Notes: generated from the letters alone by a model not told the origin. Shown: positions 52,895 through 62,726, numbered from the stretch's first letter. The stretch is 64,000 nt of DNA from Tateyamaria sp. ANG-S1 (GCF_000814025.1 NZ_JWLL01000003.1:765637-829636); one strand, 5' to 3'. A program made the numbers and translations.

Positions 52895-54142
52895 ATGAAT
52901 CCACACAACATCTTGGGGATAGCGGTAGCCCTGTATACTGCACTGACCGTGTTCGCATCTGCGCAAGAAATAGTTCCACGCCCGGCCAAGGTGGTAACGC
53001 TGCAATCGACCGAAGAAACGGTGTCGCGGCGGTACCCGGCGACTGTCTTGCCGTCGCGCGAGATCGAGCTGTCGTTCAAGGTGTCCGGCCAGGTGATCGA
53101 GCTGCCTATCCGCGCCGCGTCGCAGGTGGCTGCGGGCGATGTGGTTGCCCAGATCGATCCGCGGGATTTCGAAAACCAGATCCGACAATTGCAAAGCCAG
53201 CGCGCTCAGGCGGAGGCGCAGCTGGACGCGCTGCGGGCTGGGGCGCGGGAAGAGGAAATCGTTGCGCTTGAGGCGACTGTGGCGTCTGCTCAAGCACAAG
53301 TGGATCAGACGCGCGAAGCCTTGGCGCGCGCCGAGCAGTTACTTGAACGGGGTGTGTCGACCCGTGCGCAGTTGGAAGCCGCGCAAGCGGAGTTTCGCGT
53401 GGCAGAGGCCAATCTGCGGTCTCAACAAGAGCAATTGCGCATCGGTCAGGTGGGTGGACGCCCCGAAGACATCGCCGCGGCTGAAGCTGGGCTTGAGGCG
53501 ATAGACGCTCAGGTGAAAATCGCGCAGGATGCGCTTTCGGATGCGACCTTGACAGCGCCTTTCGATGGAATTGTTGCCCGGCGTGATATTGAGAACTTTA
53601 TGAATGTGCAAGCGGGGCAGTCGATAGCCTTGCTGCAGGGGCTGGATGTCGTGCATCTCGCCTTTGATATCCCCGGCCCTGATGTTACCGATCTCACCCG
53701 CAATGGCCCCGAAGAGATTACGAATACCGCGGTTTTCGACGCTTTACCCGACCAGATCTTTGATGCAGAGACAGTGGAATTTTCTGTCCAAGCCAACAGC
53801 GCAACACAGACTTATCGCGGGCGCGTCGCAGTCGAGGTGCCCGAAGGGGCGATCATCCTGCCCGGCATGATTGCCAATGTAATTGCCTCAACCGCAGGGG
53901 CAGCTGCTGAAGTGCGCGCACCGCTTTCCGCCATTGCTGCTGCCTCGGATGGCGCGCCATTCGTATGGTTGGTCGATGAAAGCGGCATGGTTTCCGCGCA
54001 ATCGGTCACGTTGGGAGAGGCAAGCGGTGCAGGAGTCGTCGTGACAGATGGGGTCACGGACGGCGATACGATCATCGCGGCGGGAGTCAGTGAAATTATC
54101 GAGGGTATGACCGTCCGCCCCATCACTTCGGTCGGGAACTAA
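52895..54142 (+). CDS. RND efflux periplasmic adaptor (membrane fusion protein)
   Basis: A 415-aa HlyD/AcrA-type adaptor with signal peptide (IAVALYTALTVFASA, cleavage near 24), a lipoyl-type half (LSFKVSGQVIELPIR, AGDVVAQIDPRDF), a long coiled-coil hairpin (about 95-195, RQLQSQRAQAEAQLDALRAG), then TLTAPFDGIVARRDIENFMNV. It links the inner-membrane pump to an outer-membrane channel. It overlaps no gene; the permease starts 4 nt later. There is no lipobox, so it is soluble or weakly anchored. Confidence 0.92.
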   Translation: MNPHNILGIAVALYTALTVFASAQEIVPRPAKVVTLQSTEETVSRRYPATVLPSREIELSFKVSGQVIELPIRAASQVAAGDVVAQIDPRDFENQIRQLQSQRAQAEAQLDALRAGAREEEIVALEATVASAQAQVDQTREALARAEQLLERGVSTRAQLEAAQAEFRVAEANLRSQQEQLRIGQVGGRPEDIAAAEAGLEAIDAQVKIAQDALSDATLTAPFDGIVARRDIENFMNVQAGQSIALLQGLDVVHLAFDIPGPDVTDLTRNGPEEITNTAVFDALPDQIFDAETVEFSVQANSATQTYRGRVAVEVPEGAIILPGMIANVIASTAGAAAEVRAPLSAIAAASDGAPFVWLVDESGMVSAQSVTLGEASGAGVVVTDGVTDGDTIIAAGVSEIIEGMTVRPITSVGN

Positions 54143-54146
54143 GCGT

Positions 54147-57100
54147 ATGGATCTCGCCCGGTTTGCTCTTGAAAAGCGGCTCGTTTCTGCCGTCGCGACC
54201 CTGCTTATCCTGTTTGCGGGGTACTTCGCCTATACCGCTTTACCGCGCTTTGAGGACCCTGAATTTGTCATCCGGCAAGCGCAGATCATCACGCCCTATC
54301 CGGGTGCGTCCGCCGAAGAGGTGGCCGAGGAAGTCACCGAAGTGGTCGAGAATGCGCTGCAGCAGCTGCAAGGCGTGGACGAGGTGCGCTCGGTCTCTTC
54401 GCCAAGTCTCAGCACTGTAACGATCGAATTCACTATCGCTTCGACACGGACCCGCACAGCGTTGAACGAGCGCTTCCAGCAAATGCGCGCCAAGATACTG
54501 GATGCGCAGTCGCAACTCCCTCCAAACGCGCTCGCGCCGCAGGTTTATGACGATTTCGGCGACGTATTTGCCCAATACTACGCGATTGTCGGCGAGGGGT
54601 ATTCGCTGGCTGAGCTTCATGAATATGCCAAGGATTTGCAGCGGGAGCTTGTGACTGTCGAAGGTGTGTCCAAGGTTATCCTCAGCGGCGTTCAGGACGA
54701 GGTGATCTATGTGGAATACTCGCCGGCGCGCCTGACTGAACTGGGCCTCGCCCCTTCACAGATCGCGCAACTGCTCGAAGGACAGAACCTCGTGACGCCT
54801 GCAGGGTCGATTGTAGCGGGCATGGCCCGTCTGTCCGTCCGACCCGAAAGTGCGGTTGGGTCGCTGGATGCTATTGAGAACCTGCTGATCACAGATGCGC
54901 AGAGTGGAACATTCTTCCGCTTAGGTGACATTGCCAAGGTGTCTCGCGGGGTCGCGGAACCTGCGCAAACGCTGCTTTACCGCGACGAGCGGCCCGCAAT
55001 TGGTCTGGGCGTGTCAAATCAACTGGGCGGGAATGTCGTGAACATGGCGAACGCCGTGCGCGACCGCATCGCCGAACTGGAAAGCGACCGGCCCATAGGG
55101 ATCAGCATTCTGCCGATCTCGGATCAGGGGGCGAGCGTAAAAGAGTCGATAGATGATTTCGTGGTCAATGTCGTGCTGGCGCTTGCAATCGTTGTGGGCA
55201 CGCTCCTGATCTTTATGGGGCTCAGGTCCGGTATCCTGATGGGTGGCATCCTTCTGGTCACAGTCGCGGGAACGCTTTTTGGCATGTATCTCTATGGCTT
55301 GGATATGCAGCGGATTTCCCTGGGCGCGCTGATCATCGCACTTGGTATGCTGGTCGATAACGCCATTGTGGTGGTGGAGGGCACACTGGTGCGCGTACAA
55401 CGCGGCGAAGACGCGGCTGAGGCATCGCGCGCTGTTGTCAAACAAACCATATGGCCTCTGCTTGGCGGCACGGTCGTGGGCATCCTCGCCTTTTCTCCCA
55501 TCGGATTTTCACCAGACAACACGGGCGAATATGCCGGGTCGCTCTTCTGGACTATTGGCATCGCGCTCTTGTTTTCCTGGCTCGTGGCGATCTGGTTGAC
55601 GCCGTACTTCTGCACGCTTCTGCTGAAAAAAGGCGCGGCAGACACTCAACCGAAAGAGAATGCTATCCTCGTCGGATATCGCAAGTTGCTGGCACGCGCG
55701 ATTGAGGTGCGCTGGCTTACAGTGGGCGGTGTTGTGGTGCTTTTTGCATCCGCCATCGCGATGTTCAGTCAAGTGCCGCCGGGCTTCTTTCCGTCTTCGA
55801 CCCGTGCGCAGTTCGTGATCGACTATTTCCTGCCGCAGGGTACGGACATCGCCCGGACCGAAGCGGATGTCCTCGAAATCGCTGAATACACACGCGGTCT
55901 CGAAGGCGTGACAGGTACCAACACCGTTGTGGGTGCGGGACATCAGCGATTTATGCTGATTTACGAATCCGAGGGGGCGAATGCGGCCTACGGTCAAATT
56001 CTGGTCGATGTTGAAGACTATCAGCAGATCGAAGACCTGCGCACGCAGCTACAGAGCCATATCGACGAAACCTATCCGGAATCGAACGCGAAGGTTTGGA
56101 AATTTGTTCTGGGCCCGGGTGGCGGGTCAAAGATCGAGGCGCGGTTCTTTGGGCCTGACCCTGCAGTGCTGCGCGATTTGGCTGGGCAGGCCAAGACGAT
56201 CATGTCCGAAGAGGGTGCGGTCGCGGTCAAGGACGACTGGCGCGAGCAGGTGCAAGTGGTGCGTCCGATAATCGACATTGAAAACGCGCGTCGGCTGGGT
56301 CTGACGCAGGGCGAGATTTCAAACGCGATCTACAGCCATCTGACTGGGACACACCTGGGCGTCTACCGCGAGCGCGACGAACTCTTGAACATCGTTATGC
56401 GCCCCATGGACGCGGCACGCAATGACATCGGGGAGTTGCGCAATATCCAAGTCTTCGCCGCCGCAACGGGCAGCTACGTGCCGATTTCCCAGGTGGTCGA
56501 CCGGTTCGACATCGTGTTCGAAGCAGGCAACCTGCGCCGGATCGACCGCGAGCTGGCTATTACTGCGCAGTCCGACAATGCGCCAGGAGTACTTTCCGGC
56601 GATCTGTTCGCCGAGGTGCGCGCCCCGATCGAGGGAATAGACTTGCCGCCGGGCTATAGTCTTGAATGGAAGGGTGAATATGGCAACTCGCAAGAGGCAA
56701 ACGCCGGACTGGCATCGACAATGCCGATTGGATTTGGTGCGATGTTCGTTGTAACGCTGTTCCTATTCAACGCTTGGCGGCAAACCATCATTATCTGGCT
56801 GATCGTTCCACTGGCCCTCATTGGTGTGATCTACGGGCTTGCTGGCACGCAAACCCCACTGGAGTTTATGGCGATCCTCGGCATCTTGTCCCTGACCGGA
56901 ATGCTAATCAAAAACGCCATCGTTCTGATAGATGAGACGGACACCCAGATCGCAGACGGAAAGGCGCGCATGGCCGCTGTTGTGGATGCTGCGGTCAGTC
57001 GCGTCAGGCCGGTTTCGCTTGGCGTGCTGACCACCGTTTTGGGGGTCGTGCCCCTTCTGTGGGATCCGTTTTTTCAGTCGCTGGCGATCGTAATCATCTG

Positions 57101-57188
57101 CGGGCTCAGTTTTGCCACGATCCTGACACTGATCATCGTGCCAACGCTTTATTCCATCTTCTTCCAGGTCAAAGGCAGCGAGGTTTAG
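54147..57188 (+). CDS. RND efflux transporter permease
   Basis: A complete 1013-aa inner-membrane pump with 12 helices and two large periplasmic loops. LGMLVDNAIVVVEGTLVRVQRGEDAAEAS (about 405-432) is the conserved motif block, and GILSLTGMLIKNAIVLIDETD (about 910-930) its second-half equivalent. The adaptor gene is immediately upstream and no outer-membrane factor gene is in the window, so TolC or another is shared. The substrate is unknown. It is related in type, not in detail, to the partial pump at the left edge. Confidence 0.95.
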   Translation: MDLARFALEKRLVSAVATLLILFAGYFAYTALPRFEDPEFVIRQAQIITPYPGASAEEVAEEVTEVVENALQQLQGVDEVRSVSSPSLSTVTIEFTIASTRTRTALNERFQQMRAKILDAQSQLPPNALAPQVYDDFGDVFAQYYAIVGEGYSLAELHEYAKDLQRELVTVEGVSKVILSGVQDEVIYVEYSPARLTELGLAPSQIAQLLEGQNLVTPAGSIVAGMARLSVRPESAVGSLDAIENLLITDAQSGTFFRLGDIAKVSRGVAEPAQTLLYRDERPAIGLGVSNQLGGNVVNMANAVRDRIAELESDRPIGISILPISDQGASVKESIDDFVVNVVLALAIVVGTLLIFMGLRSGILMGGILLVTVAGTLFGMYLYGLDMQRISLGALIIALGMLVDNAIVVVEGTLVRVQRGEDAAEASRAVVKQTIWPLLGGTVVGILAFSPIGFSPDNTGEYAGSLFWTIGIALLFSWLVAIWLTPYFCTLLLKKGAADTQPKENAILVGYRKLLARAIEVRWLTVGGVVVLFASAIAMFSQVPPGFFPSSTRAQFVIDYFLPQGTDIARTEADVLEIAEYTRGLEGVTGTNTVVGAGHQRFMLIYESEGANAAYGQILVDVEDYQQIEDLRTQLQSHIDETYPESNAKVWKFVLGPGGGSKIEARFFGPDPAVLRDLAGQAKTIMSEEGAVAVKDDWREQVQVVRPIIDIENARRLGLTQGEISNAIYSHLTGTHLGVYRERDELLNIVMRPMDAARNDIGELRNIQVFAAATGSYVPISQVVDRFDIVFEAGNLRRIDRELAITAQSDNAPGVLSGDLFAEVRAPIEGIDLPPGYSLEWKGEYGNSQEANAGLASTMPIGFGAMFVVTLFLFNAWRQTIIIWLIVPLALIGVIYGLAGTQTPLEFMAILGILSLTGMLIKNAIVLIDETDTQIADGKARMAAVVDAAVSRVRPVSLGVLTTVLGVVPLLWDPFFQSLAIVIICGLSFATILTLIIVPTLYSIFFQVKGSEV

Positions 57189-57293
57189 GTATTCCGGCGG
57201 CCGAGTTAGGTCACGCGCTTCGGGAACTGTCCGACACAGCTGTCCGTGCACTTTCGCCCCGAAACGTTCGATGAACCAGCAAGAGACAAGCCC

Positions 57294-58499
57294 ATGCCCG
57301 AATTCATCGTACCCGCTTTCATCTCGGTCACCTTGGGGTTTGTGGTGTTTTTTCTCGGGGCGTTCCTGACCCGCAAGATCGCTTTTCTGGGCGACTACAA
57401 CATCCCCGAACCGGTTTCTGGCGGACTGACCATCGCCTTGCTGACCTGGGCGTGGTTCGCATTCACCGGACAACAGATCGGTTTTGACCTCGAAGTGCGC
57501 GATTACCTGTTGGTTGCCTTCTTCTCCACGATTGGACTGAACGCCCGAATTTCGGACCTTTTTCGCGGCGGCAAACTGCTGCTCCTGCTCTTGTTGCTCA
57601 CCCTGGCCTTCATGGTCTTGCAAAACGTGGTGGGGCTGCTTGGCGTAACACTATTTGGGCTGCCCTCCGCCGCAGCAGTTCTGGTAGGGTCGGCGTCCCT
57701 GATCGGCGGGCACGGCACGGCCATTGCGTGGGGACCACAGATCGAGGACATTTCCGGCTTTGGCGCGGCACCTGAGATGGGGGTGGCGGCCGCGACCATA
57801 GGACTGATCCTCGCCGCACTGCTGGGCGGCCCAATTGCAAAGCGGCTGATCGACAGGAACAAGCTGACCGCAGAAGAAAGCAAAGACCCGGTCGTGGGCC
57901 TCGAATTCGAGGACAAGGAAAACCCCGAGGACCTAATCAATCATGTCAGTCTGATGCGGGGTATGCTGGCCGTGCATGTGGCGATCTTTCTGGGCTACAT
58001 GCTACATCTCGCGATCACAAAGGCGGGCATGAAACTGCCGCTCTTTGTGCCCTGCCTGCTGGTGGGCATCGCGATGTCGAACACCGTCCCTTACCTCTTT
58101 CCGCGCATAACTTGGCCCGCGCGCACAAAATCTCTGGCGATCATTTCCGACTACTGCCTGTCCGTGTTCCTCGCCATGTCTTTGATGAGCCTGCAACTGT
58201 GGACGCTTGCTGAGCTTGGTGGCCCGATCCTCGCTGTCCTTGCAATGCAAGCGGTCATGACAATCGCGTTTATTCTCGTGGTGTTCTTCCCCCTGATGGG
58301 TAGCAGCTACCAAGGGGCCGTACTCAGCGCCGGGTTTGCCGGTTTCACGCTGGGAGCCACCCCGACCGCGATTGCCAACATGTCGTCGGTCACCAAACGA
58401 TACGGACCGGCCCCACTGGCCTTCATCGTCTTGCCGCTGGTGTCGGCCTTCTTTGTCGATCTCGCCAACGTGGTGATTATCGAGTTTTTCGTGGGCTAG
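57294..58499 (+). CDS. gltS: Sodium/glutamate symporter
   Basis: A 401-aa GltS-family transporter with about ten to twelve helices. The characteristic segment SASLIGGHGTAIAWGPQIED (about 136-157) and NMSSVTKRYGPAPLAFIVLPLVSAFFVDLAN near the end are visible. It imports glutamate with sodium. The ATG at 57294 is used rather than 57246 because MPEFIVPAFISVTLGF is the natural N-terminus. It follows the RND permease by about 105 nt and may or may not share its transcript. Confidence 0.9.
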   Translation: MPEFIVPAFISVTLGFVVFFLGAFLTRKIAFLGDYNIPEPVSGGLTIALLTWAWFAFTGQQIGFDLEVRDYLLVAFFSTIGLNARISDLFRGGKLLLLLLLLTLAFMVLQNVVGLLGVTLFGLPSAAAVLVGSASLIGGHGTAIAWGPQIEDISGFGAAPEMGVAAATIGLILAALLGGPIAKRLIDRNKLTAEESKDPVVGLEFEDKENPEDLINHVSLMRGMLAVHVAIFLGYMLHLAITKAGMKLPLFVPCLLVGIAMSNTVPYLFPRITWPARTKSLAIISDYCLSVFLAMSLMSLQLWTLAELGGPILAVLAMQAVMTIAFILVVFFPLMGSSYQGAVLSAGFAGFTLGATPTAIANMSSVTKRYGPAPLAFIVLPLVSAFFVDLANVVIIEFFVG

Positions 58500-59211
58500 C
58501 AGCGGAAGTTTCAGACCGATGATCAGGCCTCAATTTCAGGCTCTGCATTTCGGGTGATGGCAGGAGACTGCAGTATTGGCATGATTTGCCCAGCAATCCC
58601 ACCATTCTTGACACGAACGACGGCTTTTCGTGCGGCGCGACAGCGCAAAGAAATTGCCATGGAGCAGCAAAGCCCGTGATGTGTGTGCGTGTGGCAAGAC
58701 AACTGAACTTACGGAATGGGCTCGGAGCAGGCCTCGGATGCAGTGCCGCGGCGGCATGACCTAGCGTACTAAACGAGGCCAGGACGGCCCTCTCCGGACT
58801 TTCGACCTGCCTTTCGGATATTACGGTCGCACTCCGCATTGCCGCCATTCGCCGCAGATGCGAAATATTGGCGCGGGCGAACTCACAGTCTGCGGACAAA
58901 CCGGACTTATGCAGCTGGGGCTATTGCTTATGCCGCAATTTCACGCCTGTGCAGAACGTTGTTATTGCGGGGCCGTGTAGTCACCAAAGCGGCTATTCTG
59001 GGGCGTCGATTTCGACTCACCCACGACTGAACTCTCCCAGCTACGAAGTAAGAAACGCGAGACGCGGACAACGCTGCCGTTTCCAGTTCTCCAGTAAGGG
59101 TCTGCTATCACCACTGGACTGCGTAATCGTAGCGAAGGCATCAGTGAAGCCCCTCATGTATCAGCGAAGCATTCGGCCTTCAAATTCATAGCGGAGTCCC
59201 TCGCACAGGGT
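58500..59211. other. Gene-poor stretch, no feature supported
   Basis: A 712-nt gap. Several short open frames exist (for example minus strand 58477-58899), but none has domain signals, a ribosome site or natural composition; the Cys/His/Arg-rich translations look non-coding. I see no tRNA, repeat or terminator here. It may be decayed DNA. Confidence 0.5.
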
Positions 59212-60156
59212 CTACGTACCCTGCGTGACATCTAGCCAATTCAGGATCGCCTGCGTTGTCTTAAGCGGCTTCTCCTGCTGGATCCAATGGCCACAGTCGA
59301 GATTCAGCACCTGCACTTTGGGGACGAGTTCGGCGAGATTTTCAGACGGCGGGATCATATCCTGTGTGCCGTATATCATCAGCGCGGGCTGGTTGATGAC
59401 TGGATCAATATCGGCCAAGATCTGCCAATTGCGGTCCATGTTGCGGTACCAGTTGATGCTGCCGGTGAACCCGGTTGCCTCGAATGCGGCGGTAAAGACC
59501 GCCAGCTCGTCATCGCTCATGACAGGATCGCCCAAGGGCGCAGTCGCTTTGGCGAGGTTGATCATCATCATGCCGGGCTCTGGTGGGATCGGTGGCAAGT
59601 TCTTCCGAAACAGGTTTTGCAGGAATTGCCCAACGTGCTGGTTCAATACCGCGTCCGCGACGCCGGGCTGTCGGTTGAAGTGGACGAAGTAATTGTCCAT
59701 TCCGAACACTGTCTCCATGAATTCGATCCAAGGAACCGCTGTGCGAGCCTGATAGGGCAACGCGAGACTGATGATCTTTTTCACGCGGGTCGCATGCAAA
59801 AGGGCCATGCTCCAGACGACATTGGCACCCCAGTCATGTCCGACAAAGACCGCATCGTCATACGCAAAGTGATCTAGAAGGGCCGCCATATCGCCCGTCA
59901 GATGGGCGATGTCGTAGTCCGTGATATCCTCCGGGCAGGAAGAGTTTCCGTACCCGCGCTGGTTGGGAACGATCACGTGGTACCCTGCTGCTGCAAGGGC
60001 TGGCATCTGGTGGCGCCAAGAATACGCGTGCTCAGGCCATCCGTGGCAGAGTACAATCGGGTTGCCTCTGTTCTCTTGCCCCGCTTCAAAGACTTCCAGA
60101 TCGATGCCATTCAGAGCGATAAGTGCGGGTTCGGGAAAATCTGCGATAGTTGTCAT
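59212..60156 (-). CDS. Epoxide-hydrolase-like alpha/beta hydrolase
   Basis: A 314-aa enzyme. LCHGWPEHAYSWRHQM gives the HGxP oxyanion loop, FVGHDWGANVVWSMA has an Asp nucleophile (GHDWG), the cap region contains SINWYRNMDRNW with a Tyr that could activate an epoxide, and LNLDCGHWIQQEKP supplies the catalytic His. This matches soluble epoxide hydrolases; a haloalkane or ester substrate is less likely. It is divergent from the WYL regulator and shares its operator region. Confidence 0.9.
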   Translation of the reverse strand: MTTIADFPEPALIALNGIDLEVFEAGQENRGNPIVLCHGWPEHAYSWRHQMPALAAAGYHVIVPNQRGYGNSSCPEDITDYDIAHLTGDMAALLDHFAYDDAVFVGHDWGANVVWSMALLHATRVKKIISLALPYQARTAVPWIEFMETVFGMDNYFVHFNRQPGVADAVLNQHVGQFLQNLFRKNLPPIPPEPGMMMINLAKATAPLGDPVMSDDELAVFTAAFEATGFTGSINWYRNMDRNWQILADIDPVINQPALMIYGTQDMIPPSENLAELVPKVQVLNLDCGHWIQQEKPLKTTQAILNWLDVTQGT

Positions 60157-60200
60157 GTTGGTGTCTCCGGTTGGATGGGTGCGACACTGGTATGGATCTA

Positions 60201-60225
60201 AAAGGTCTCAAATTCTGACACCTTT
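60201..60225. promoter_or_regulatory. Palindromic operator between epoxide hydrolase and WYL regulator
   Basis: AAAGGTCTCA-N5-TGACACCTTT is a 10+5+10 inverted repeat with one mismatch (9/10 bp) in an 87-nt divergent gap. It probably binds the adjacent WYL regulator. Confidence 0.65.
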
Positions 60226-60243
60226 CTGTGCTACAGCCTCAGT

Positions 60244-60957
60244 ATGAAAAGCCGATCTCGCCAAGATGCCATCGTCCGAAGCCTTCGCCGCAATGGAGCG
60301 ACCACCATCGAAACCTTGAGCGGAGAGGTGGGCGTATCGCGCAGTACCGTCCTGCGCGATCTCTCTGCCCTGCGTGATGAGGGCTACGTGATCCACGCCG
60401 AACAAGGCCGCGGCGGCGGGCTTTACCTCGATCCGGGGTCCGTCCAAACGACGGCCAAGCTCACTGTGCCCGAAGTCTTCGCATTGATCCTTAGCATAGC
60501 CAGCATGCGGGCTGCCGGATCGCTGCCGTTCTCAGGCCTCGCCGATAGCGGGCTCGCCAAGATCGAGAAGGCTCTGCCAAGGGACAAGCTGCGGGATCTC
60601 CGTCGGATGTTGGACAGCCTGTACGTCGGGCCACTGGCCCCGCAGGTCGATATTTCCAACGTGGGCAAGATGGACTGCACGCTGCTCCCCGCTTTTGAGC
60701 GGGCGTTTCTCGAAAGCCTGCATCTGAGGTTCGACTATCGCGACGCAAAAGGCGCCACATCCAAGCGTTGCGTTGAACCGCAAGCGATACTGATCTTGCC
60801 GCCGCTCTGGTACCTGGTTGCGTGGGACCCAAGTCGCGAAGATGTCCGGCATTTTCGCATGGACAGGATCAGCCGCCCCGAAATCATCAAGGGGGCCGCA
60901 TTTCGACGACGGCGCATTGCATTCGATGCCGGGGTGCAGCCTGTTCGATACGCATAG
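60244..60957 (+). CDS. HTH/WYL-domain regulator (YafY type)
   Basis: A 237-aa regulator with an N-terminal HTH_11 helix-turn-helix (LRRNGATTIETLSGEVGVSRSTVLRDLSAL), a middle segment with GGLYLDPG, and a WYL domain (WYLVAWDPSREDVRHFRMDRIS near 188-210). WYL domains sense nucleic acid or small ligands. It lies divergent from the hydrolase gene and probably represses it. Confidence 0.88.
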   Translation: MKSRSRQDAIVRSLRRNGATTIETLSGEVGVSRSTVLRDLSALRDEGYVIHAEQGRGGGLYLDPGSVQTTAKLTVPEVFALILSIASMRAAGSLPFSGLADSGLAKIEKALPRDKLRDLRRMLDSLYVGPLAPQVDISNVGKMDCTLLPAFERAFLESLHLRFDYRDAKGATSKRCVEPQAILILPPLWYLVAWDPSREDVRHFRMDRISRPEIIKGAAFRRRRIAFDAGVQPVRYA

Positions 60958-61127
60958 CGGACATTGCTTAATCGCGCGGCGTTCAAGACCTTTGGCTCAA
61001 ATACAAGTTAAGCGCCTTGCCGTGAGCCTTCGCGACGACAATCTTTGCTTGTACAGGCCCATTGCCGGAAGTGAAGCGAGCGTGACCGCCTTGCCAAGCT
61101 AAGTGATTCGCGCACAAGACAACATTA

Positions 61128-61209
61128 ATTGATACAGCCGCAGGGCTGCTTTGAAGGGCCCAATTAGCTTGGTATCCATGAGGCGAGAGGCAAAACTCAT
61201 TGATACAGC
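61128..61209. repeat. Pair of 11-bp direct repeats upstream of the AraC-GyrI gene
   Basis: ATTGATACAGC occurs at 61128-61138 and 61199-61209, 71 bp apart. AraC-family regulators often bind direct repeats; these could be its own sites. Confidence 0.35.
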
Positions 61210-61226
61210 GATCCAGCTCATATCCG

Positions 61227-62135
61227 ATGAAACCCCAGACAGTCACCGACTACCGCAGACGTGTTGAGCGCGTGATCGACGTTATCCTGGCCAACCCGTC
61301 ACACCCATTCACCGTCAAAGACCTCGCGGCACAGGCGGCGTTCTCGGAATTTCACTTTCATCGCGTCTTCAAGGCCATCGCGGGTGAGAGTGTCGCGCAA
61401 TGCATCATTCGACTTCGACTGGAGGCCGCGGCAAGCGCCCTAGTTTATCAACCGAAAACGCCTTTGACACAGATCGCGCTGGAGTGCGGGTTCTCCGACA
61501 GCGCGCATCTGTCGAAGGCATTTCGCAAAGCCCATGGCTGTTCGCCCACGCAGTTCCGCAAGGACCATCCAAAGGGGTTCAGAATCCGCAGGATTGGCAA
61601 AGCCAGACCCAAAGCGCGCGACTATCCAGGCGACATGAACGTGACTGTTGATATCCAGACGATGCCGAAGCGGACGCTCGCCAGCCTGCGCCTTCTTGGT
61701 CCCTATACTCATGAAGGCATTGCCGGTCTCTACGCTGAGCTTGGCAAATGGTACCAATCCAATCTGGGGAAACCTTTGCCAGACGAGACCGTCAGCATCA
61801 CCTGGTCGGATCCGAGTTTGGCGGTCGAGGACACCCTTCGCATGGATGCATGCTATGCGGTTCCCGCTGGCATCAAAGGATCGGACGGAGTTGTCATGCG
61901 CACACTTGAGGGTGGACGCACGGCCTGCCTGAAGGCTTCGCTCGCCGCCTCTGAAACGCATGGGATTTCAGAGCTCTGGGATCTCTTCCTTGGCCATTGG
62001 CTGCCCCAGCAAAGAATCGAACTGGCGGACCGGCCTGCTTACGAGCTTTACCGGACAACCGCTGACATGTCTGGCTTCGACATCACGCTCTGCCTTCCCT
62101 TGAAAGATATACCTACGGAGCCTCACCATGACTGA
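61227..62135 (+). CDS. AraC-family regulator with C-terminal GyrI-like (effector) domain
   Basis: A 302-aa protein with an N-terminal AraC helix-turn-helix (AFSEFHFHRVFKAIAGES, IALECGFSDSAHLSKAFRKAHG; residues 10-110) and a C-terminal GyrI-like SBM domain (about 145-300) that binds small ligands, similar to Rob/MarA-type or drug-sensing regulators. I prefer the ATG at 61227, because MKPQTVTDYRRRVERV is the usual N-terminus; no strong Shine-Dalgarno is seen. trmO starts 8 nt before its stop, so the two are coupled. Confidence 0.85.
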   Translation: MKPQTVTDYRRRVERVIDVILANPSHPFTVKDLAAQAAFSEFHFHRVFKAIAGESVAQCIIRLRLEAAASALVYQPKTPLTQIALECGFSDSAHLSKAFRKAHGCSPTQFRKDHPKGFRIRRIGKARPKARDYPGDMNVTVDIQTMPKRTLASLRLLGPYTHEGIAGLYAELGKWYQSNLGKPLPDETVSITWSDPSLAVEDTLRMDACYAVPAGIKGSDGVVMRTLEGGRTACLKASLAASETHGISELWDLFLGHWLPQQRIELADRPAYELYRTTADMSGFDITLCLPLKDIPTEPHHD

Positions 62136-62607
62136 CACCCTCATCCTCTCCCCAATTGGGCACACGGAAACCACAAACGGCCGCTTTGCGGTGCGGGTTC
62201 TCCCTGCCCATCGCAAAGCGCTCACCGGGCTGGCAGACTTCAGCCATGCGATTGCGCTATGGTGGGCCCACGAGGCGGATCATACAGATCTGCGCGCGCG
62301 TCAGATAATCCCATCGCCCTACACCGCAACATCCGCCGATGTCGGGGTCTTTGCAACGCGCTCGGAGGCGCGACCCAATCCCATAGGGCTCTCTGTGTTT
62401 TCCTTAGAGACTGTCGATCTAGAAAACGGAGTGGTCTCATCGCACTACTTCGACATGCTGCCGGGCACGCCAGTTCTCGACCTGAAACCCTACTTCCCGG
62501 CGTCAGATCGCGTGATGGAAGCAGGTGTGCCTGTCCATTTCGAACACTGGCCAACATCATTTGAGGCGTCCGCCGATTTTGATTGGCAACGCGAGTTCCT
62601 GGAATGA
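62128..62607 (+). CDS. trmO: tRNA-threonylcarbamoyladenosine N6-methyltransferase
   Basis: A 159-aa TrmO/TsaA/YaeB-family protein that uses S-adenosylmethionine to methylate t6A37 of tRNA. Motifs are SPIGHTE at the N-terminus, ADVGVFATRSEARPNPIGLSVFSLE (about 70-95) and the LPGTPVLDLKPYFPASDR stretch. It is short compared with E. coli TrmO (235 aa), lacking the C-terminal dimer domain, as is common in short family members. It overlaps the AraC-GyrI stop by 8 nt. Confidence 0.88.
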   Translation: MTDTLILSPIGHTETTNGRFAVRVLPAHRKALTGLADFSHAIALWWAHEADHTDLRARQIIPSPYTATSADVGVFATRSEARPNPIGLSVFSLETVDLENGVVSSHYFDMLPGTPVLDLKPYFPASDRVMEAGVPVHFEHWPTSFEASADFDWQREFLE

Positions 62608-62649
62608 CCTATTGGGCAAAGGCCCGAATTCGACCTTGGCGCTTTCCGC

Positions 62650-62726
62650 AAGGTTCCGGAACCTTTCCATCTCTCACTGCCCAACTGATCTCGGCTTGGG
62701 CGACCTGCGTGAAGACGTCTTCACGC
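62650..62726. repeat. Two perfect palindromes before the frameshifted ATPase remnant
   Basis: AAGGTTCCGGAACCTT (62650-62665, 16 bp) and GCGTGAAGACGTCTTCACGC (62707-62726, 20 bp) are perfect, loop-free palindromes in the 136-nt gap between trmO and the remnant gene. Confidence 0.8.

Noticed and set aside
58477..58899. 140-aa minus-strand ORF in the gap after gltS
   Set aside because: It overlaps the gltS 3' end, and its Cys/His/Arg-rich translation shows no domain or convincing start.
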